Shown: positions 58,669 to 64,000 of the stretch, piece by piece
How positions within the stretch are numbered: position 1 is the first letter of the stretch
Layout: each line of letters opens with the position of its first letter
Origin: Datura wrightii
Taxonomy: Eukaryota; Streptophyta; Magnoliopsida; Solanales; Solanaceae
Assembly (NCBI GenBank): GCA_035772735.1
Contig: JASDFA010000002.1
Coordinates: 9,734,001 to 9,798,000 of the forward strand
Length of the DNA: 64,000 bases
Direction: 5' to 3'
The notes under the pieces: model-generated
Databases searched by the model: none
What the model saw: only the letters and a program-made list of their open reading frames with translations
What the model was told of the DNA's origin: nothing
Translations under genes and position numbers: made by a program

Positions 58669-60788
58669 TTTAATGCCCCGAAAGTGTCTAATATTAGAAT
58701 CAGGCGTTGAAATGAAAATTGGCAGAGAAATTTGAAAATCTACTCATAACAACTTGTTGAACGGATCATTGGTGGGACCAACGACCCGTGGAAGGCTCCT
58801 ATGGGGAGAAGCTGTAGAACAGGATGGGAAGTAACGGGACATAGGATGACCCATTGGACGTTCAATGAGTCATTGAATAGAGTCATTGTGAGGCCTGGTC
58901 TAGATCAGGGAGGAAGTAATGAGTCGTGGAACAACCCATTGTTGGAAACAATGAGCCGTTGTCAGCATCAGTTGAGAGGAATCCCAAGTAAGGGGAGTGG
59001 TGACAATGACTGGCAGCAATGAGTCCTTGGAACTTGGAATGACTCGTCCTGTACGGTTGTGGTGCGGGATCTGAGACTTGAATCGGGGATAGACAACGAG
59101 GGGGAGTAAGGGACCATGGGAGCTAGCAACGGTCCGCTGTGTCGACCGCTGCCACTGGCAGTGTAGTTTTCCCAGGAAATTCATTGAGTGTATTTTCATC
59201 ATTCCTAAGCCCTAGGGTCCTAAACTATGTCATTTTAAGATTGAAATAAAGTGTATTAAGATGGGTAAAGTTATTCTAGCCTATTCAAAACTCATGTATG
59301 CAAGTTTAAGGGTTTAGAGAGTGATCAAGCATAGTTCATCAAGGTTCTTCATCAATTTTACTTCAACTTCCTTTGGGTGTTCAAGGAAGAGAGTAGAATC
59401 AATTTACCCAAGTAAGTGAGGCTATGAATGGGAGTCCCTTTCACTCTCATGCCCTAAACTCTTCTCAAATTTCATGAATTCAAATTCTAAAAGTCAGGGC
59501 AGATTTTATGACTATTTTAAGTATAAGTTGATAGATTTCAGTTTAAATCCAATTATGCCCAATTATGTATTTTTTATGAAAAGTCAAGTTATGATTTCCC
59601 TATGATGTTGACCTAAATTAGTCTAACTATGATCTATGCTTTATGATACGATTTATCTCAAGTACTTATCATGGATTTATGAGATTTCAAGGAAATGCAC
59701 ATTTTACAAGTATGCATGGATTTCATGATTTATAGATTTATGATTATGGATGACTCACGACATTATTTCATGGCTAGTTCACGTATTTCAAGCATGCTTA
59801 TGATTATGATGATTTAAATAGCCCATGAATCTCATGTATGTTTTCTCTATTATCCTATGAGAACTATATATGTTTTGGGAGTAATATTTAACACCGAGTA
59901 GACGCGAGGTCGAAGCATAGCCCGAGTCTCAAAACTACGCGCCAGTGTAGCCATGATGGGACCTCCTTTGCTACTGTCCCTTTTTGCCCGAATTGGCCTT
60001 TCATTAGTGATATCACGCCACTTTTCATGGTTCTACCCATGGAAAGACATGAATACCCTCCCGACTAGGGGTTTACAGATCAAGATCTAAGTGTGCTCAT
60101 ATGGGGTATATCGGTTATAAGAATCTCCCACTGTTCCACATGATTTATGCATGGTTATGATTATGTACCTCAGCTCAAGTCATGTTTAATAAAGATTTTC
60201 TCTTATGACAATGAATATGATTGATTTACAAATGTTTTGAAAACCTTTAGCCTTATGTTTGTATTATGATATTTACATTATGATCATGTTGTCCTACTCG
60301 TATGAACTCTTATATATTTTAACTATCCGTTTTACTTATCTTGCATAGTCGGTACATTCCAAGTACTGAACGCATACTCTATTTTATTTCATTTTATGAT
60401 ACAGGCTCCAATATCCAGGTTTAGTCCTGCCGATAGTCGGATTCCCAAAGTTAGGTTTCTTCAGCCTCAGTTGGTGAGTCCCCATCTTGCAAGGTCCCTT
60501 CTTATTAGTTGTATTTCGTCTTTCAATTTTCATACTATGGAGAGTTAGTTGGTGTCTTGTCCCATCAACTCGTCAGTGTTAGAGGCTTTTTAGGACATAG
60601 TTGTATTCAGCTTTAGACTTGTGCATGTAATCAAATGTTATATTTATTAGACTTTCGTTATGCTATTTATGATGATCTTCCTCTTGAATATGATAGAGTA
60701 GATGTATGTTCATTCCATAGGTCGACTTGGAACCTCTCATGGTTTTCTGTCACGTTTCTCGATCCAGGCCTATTTTCGGGTCGTGACA
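58669..60788 (+). repeat. 3' LTR of J (2120 bp)
   Basis: Starts TTTAATGCCCCG (family TGTAATGCCCCG, so TG mutated to TT) and ends GGGTCGTGACA. First 400 bp contain CAATGAGTCATTG and related words. GGTACATTCCAAGTACTG near 60350 is the shared hairpin with one mismatch. Confidence 0.8.
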
Positions 60789-61300
60789 TCAAATAAGGGG
60801 CATACTCCTCCTTGCTCCGAGAGTATATGAGAATATCATCTATTAACACAATCACGAACAAATTCAAGTATGACTTGAACACCCTATTCATCAAATCCAT
60901 AAAAGCTGCAGGAGCATTCATTAGACCAAAAGACATAATTACAAACTCATAGTGACCATACCGAGTCCTGAAGGATGTCTTCAGGATGTCACTCTCCCAA
61001 ACCCTGAGCTAATGGTATCCGGACCTGAGGTCTATCTTTGAAAAGCACTTAGCACCTTGAAGTTGGTCAAACAAATCTCAATCCTGGGGAGATGATACTT
61101 GTTCTTGATTGTAACTTTGTTCAATTGCTTATAATCAATGCACATACAAAGAGAACCATCCTTCTTGTGGACAAAGAGAACTAGTGCACCCCACAGGGAT
61201 TTGCTAGGGTTGATGAATCCCTTGTCTAAGAGGTCTTTCAACTGCTCCTTCAACTCCTTTAACTCGGCTGGGGCCATTCTATAAGGAGGAATAGATATAG
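60789..61300 (-). pseudogene. HK reverse transcriptase, N-terminal part
   Basis: Readable as MAPAELKELKEQLKDLLDKGF, FVHKKDGSLCMCIDY (61277-61032) and, after a frameshift, MSFGLMNAPAAFMDLMN and IDDILIYSRS (60936-60800), including the FIDD-type box as LIDD. The sequence stops at the J LTR end, before the thumb region. Confidence 0.82.
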
Positions 61301-61960
61301 CTTGCGTAACGAGAAGAAGGTCAGTATGAAAATCAATCTCTCATTCTGAAGGGATTCTCAGCAAATCATATGGAAACACCTCTGGATACTCACACACCAC
61401 AGGAACTGACTGGATAGTCGAGGTTTCGGATGTAGTATCCTTAACCCTAACTTGATGGTACACACAACCCTTGGAAATCATCTTTCTGGCCTTAAGGTAG
61501 GAAATAAAACCACCTACAGTCACAACTGAACTACCCTTCCACTCTAGGACTGGCTTACCCGAAAATCTGAACTCTACTGCACGGGTTCTACAATTAACGG
61601 AGGCATAACATGCATATAACCAATCTATGCCGAGGATAACATCAAAATCGGTCATGGCTAACTCTACTAAATCTGCTGAGGTGACTTTCTGAAGGACTGT
61701 GACAGGGCATTTTCTATATACCCGTCTTGCTATAACAGATTTATTAACTGGAGTAGAGACTGAGAAGTGTTTTGGTATGATTTCCGGACTTACTCCGAAA
61801 TTACTAGAAACATAGGTCATCATAAGAGACAAAGAAGCTCCTAGATCTAACAATGCATATACATAAAGGTGGAATACTCGTAACACACCAGCCACTACAT
61901 CGGGCTAAATTTCCCGCTCCTATCGTGATGAGAGTGCATAGAACCTGTCCTAGCACTTGC
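61301..61960 (-). pseudogene. HK protease
   Basis: An open frame of 184 codons (61895-61341). The active site reads LLDLGASLSLM, where the family usually has DxGA(S/T), so Asp and the GA pair are present. Downstream come FSVSTPV, MTDFDVILGIDWL and FSGKPVLEWKG. Upstream it joins the gag zinc-knuckle region; a TAG or frame break lies near 61900. Confidence 0.8.
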
Positions 61961-63150
61961 CGCAGCTGAGCTATTAGAAGCACCTTGCTGGAAGAGACGT
62001 GCTGCCGGAGCTGTTGAACTAGTGGCTGGGATATGGGCTCCACCATCACCCGGTCTGGCTGAGGGCAATCCCGGAGTCTGTGTACGGGTTTTCCACACCC
62101 GAGACAAGCATCTGAGCCAATGAAACACCTCCCTGGTTGATTCCTTCAAAATTTCATACACGCTCGGAAAGTGCAATCTCCCATTGTTCTTCCCTAGCCC
62201 CTCGGGCCTTAGACTCTACCTCTCTAGTCACGTCTGAGTCTAGACGGGACACTAGATGATAATGGTGCCAGGGCTGATGATCTTTGCTGGAACTAAGGGC
62301 AGTGACTGCAACAGGACCTCTACTGAGTGAACACAACACTGTCTATCCGGGCCCTTTTGTTCTCTCTCTCTCTCAGATTCACAACTTCAATCTGCTGGGT
62401 GTGCAAACCATCCGAGGAAAATCAATATCCTGATGAATCATGGCAATCTTACCATCCATGTTCAGGTAGTCCGCCACTCCATGAACAAACCTGCTCACCC
62501 GAGCTCTCTATTCAGCCACTAGCTCCAGTGCATACTTGGACAGCTGAGTGAACTCCAAAGCATACTCCTGGACTGTTACGTTACCTTGCTTCAAGTTCAA
62601 AAACTCCTCTGCTTTAATCTCCATCATCTTAGGAGGGAAGTACCGATCTGGAAATGCGACATGAAACTCCTCCCAACTAATAGGGCCTGCTCCAACTACC
62701 CTACTATCTTTCCATTACATAAACTAGATGTGCGCAACCCCTATAAACTGATACGAGGCTAGATCATCGCACTACTCTCCGGTTACCTCCATGATCTAGT
62801 TGATCTTCAGAATCTCATCAATAAACTCATGTGAATCCTCATCCATCTTTGACCGAAGAAACTCCGGAGGGTTCATCCTTAGAAAATCTCTGACTCTTGC
62901 AACCGCCGCATTCCCATTCTGAGGGACATGCCCTACCGCCTGCTGATTGATCTAGGTGGTGAAGGCCGGGCTAGCATCTATATAGCTGTCCTGAACTCAG
63001 CGTGGGCAACCTGCTCGGGTACGTGCTCCTCATGGGTTGATGGGGCCTGCTGGTTCCCCTCTCCATTGCCATTCTCGTGGCCATTCCTGTTTCTGTTTCT
63101 TCTTCCGTTAAATCGGTGAGGAGCATGATTCTGCAAATGTGTATAGCACG
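61961..63150 (-). pseudogene. HK gag
   Basis: Asn/Arg-rich start (about 63120-63050), then FLRMNPPEFLRSKMDED (62880-62830), LASYQFIGVAHI, FHVAFPDRYFPP, FLNLKQGNVTVQEYALEF, RARVSRFVHGVADYLN and an intact zinc knuckle C-L-G-C-G-K-P-V-H-R-L-R-D-C (about 62070-62112). Stops include TAG at 62508-62510 (CAG in I) and several frameshifts in the first half. Confidence 0.8.
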
Positions 63151-63320
63151 AATTAGTAGGATAGAGAGATATTTCATCGCATAATATAGATCATGAAAGA
63201 AGGGATAAATTCCTAAATGTCTTGCAGCCTCTTAGTCATAAGTATGCCGCGCTTCACACCCATGAAAAATACTCTATTTAACGTGGCTTTCAGTCACCTA
63301 GGACACTTCAAAACCTAATG

Positions 63321-63333
63321 CTCTAATACTAAG
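63321..63333 (-). other. Primer binding site of HK (degraded)
   Basis: Minus strand reads CTTAGTATTAGAG, corresponding to TTGGTATCAGAG with three changes, a few bases inside the 5' LTR end at 63336. Confidence 0.6.
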
Positions 63334-63335
63334 TT

Positions 63336-64000
63336 TGTCATGGCACGAGTTAGTCCCAAATTGAGACACGGGATAAGAAACCCCGAGAGCGTCCAAGTCG
63401 ACCCATGGCATGAACATAATGTTTAAGCACAACATAGTAAGGAAGAAATTCAACATACATAATAATGCAAGTCTGCATAAAAATTAAGCTAGAATAGAAT
63501 CATACATGACAAGCTGATTTTTACATAATGTCTAAAAGCCTCTAACATATCTGATGAGTTGATGGGACAATATCCCCAACTGACTCAACAAGTCTGAAAT
63601 TGAAAGAAACATAACAACTACATATACTGAATGCCATCGAAGGATGAGGACTCACCAATGCTAGTTGGACAGGTCTAAGAGGGAAGTAGGACTAATGATA
63701 CAGTTGAGACTGATCCCTCAAACCTGTATCATGAAATGATAAATCATAGAGTATGCGGTCAGTACTTGGAACGTACCGAGTAGGCAAGGTAAGTAAAACA
63801 GATAGTTAAATATATATAAGAGTTCATAAGAGTAGGACAACATGATCATAATGTAAGTATCATAATGTAAGCATAAGGGCTTAAGGTTTTCAAAACATTC
63901 GTAAATCAGTCATAATCATAATCATAAGAGAAAGCCTTTTACAAGAATGACATGAGCCAAGATAACATAACATTACCATGCATAAATTGTGAGGAACAAT
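63336..64000 (-). repeat. 5' LTR of HK, cut by the window end
   Basis: The minus strand LTR ends CTCGTGCCATGACA at 63336. The 300 bp next to it align with 46330-46620 of the HK 3' LTR. The shared hairpin is at about 63755-63775 (GGTCAGTACTTGGAACGTACC). The LTR start lies beyond base 64000. Confidence 0.78.

Larger units (their letters stand above)
57390..60788 (+). mobile_element. Chromovirus fragment 'J' (integrase to 3' LTR), 5' part missing
   Basis: Contains integrase core and tail, 3' noncoding region, polypurine tract and full 3' LTR. Its right end (60788) abuts HK RT sequence directly, as expected for an insertion into HK's RT. Its left side starts inside integrase and abuts HK integrase in the opposite direction, so J's 5' portion and the intervening HK DNA have been deleted together. 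Confidence 0.72.
46314..64000 (-). mobile_element. Chromovirus 'HK', antisense, interrupted by I and J, continues past window end
   Basis: Minus-strand order: 5' LTR (64000 to 63336, incomplete), primer site, gag, protease, first part of RT (to 60789), then fragment J in the opposite orientation, then the C-terminal half of integrase (57388-56549), polypurine tract, 3' LTR (56225-56046 and 48262-46314, split by element I). The two end LTR pieces match each other at over 90% by eye in the 300 bp compared, which supports one element. RT C-terminus, RNase H and integrase N-terminus are lost at the J junctions. Confidence 0.75.

Overview
This 64 kb window is plant nuclear repetitive DNA. I found no host gene, rRNA, tRNA gene or prokaryotic feature. 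Nearly every base belongs to Ty3/gypsy LTR retrotransposons of two kinds: an Athila-lineage element (tRNA-Asp-type primer site, long 3' region with an extra ORF) and chromoviruses resembling the Tekay/Del clade (initiator-Met-type primer site, 2.1-2.7 kb LTRs, integrase with a C-terminal chromodomain-like tail). The content suggests a dicot with a large genome, and the families recall asterid/Solanaceae genomes, but the species cannot be named from this sequence. Such element density usually means pericentromeric heterochromatin (inference).

Layout. 1-9803 (+): Athila copy 'A' (end of gag, pol, extra ORF, 3' LTR). 9804-12540 (-): 5' two-thirds of chromovirus 'B' (gag to integrase). 12540-39881 (-): a second Athila copy 'F' that has lost RT, RNase H and integrase. 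F is split by chromovirus 'D' (14000-34156, -), which is split by full-length chromovirus 'E' (19297-29718, +). F's 5' LTR also holds a solo LTR 'S' (36590-39172). 39882-43649 (+): rest of B's integrase and its 3' LTR. 43650-44146: unassigned LTR-like debris. 44147-46313 (+): solo or truncated LTR 'G'. 46314-64000 (-): chromovirus 'HK', continuing past the window end. HK's 3' LTR is split by a gag-only element 'I' (48263-56040, +), and its pol is interrupted by fragment 'J' (57390-60788, +).

All coding regions are broken. The most intact is E: one continuous gag-pol frame with only four stop codons, all TAG, LTRs about 98% alike by eye and a perfect 5-bp target duplication. The nesting gives a relative order: B, then Athila, then D, then E.

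I see no previously undescribed defence, metabolic or regulatory system. The observations most worth a second look are: (1) the two Athila copies meet the two halves of B at one and the same target site, in opposite orientations, implying an inversion or inverted duplication; (2) a GC-rich palindrome sits just upstream of the TATA box in both otherwise unrelated LTR families and recurs inside the Athila element; (3) at least ten nonsense codons fit CAG-to-TAG change, the trace expected of CHG cytosine methylation; (4) consensus splice sites and repeated promoter-like palindromes precede the Athila extra ORF; (5) a 37-bp minisatellite in the LTRs of the gag-only element differs in copy number between its two LTRs.
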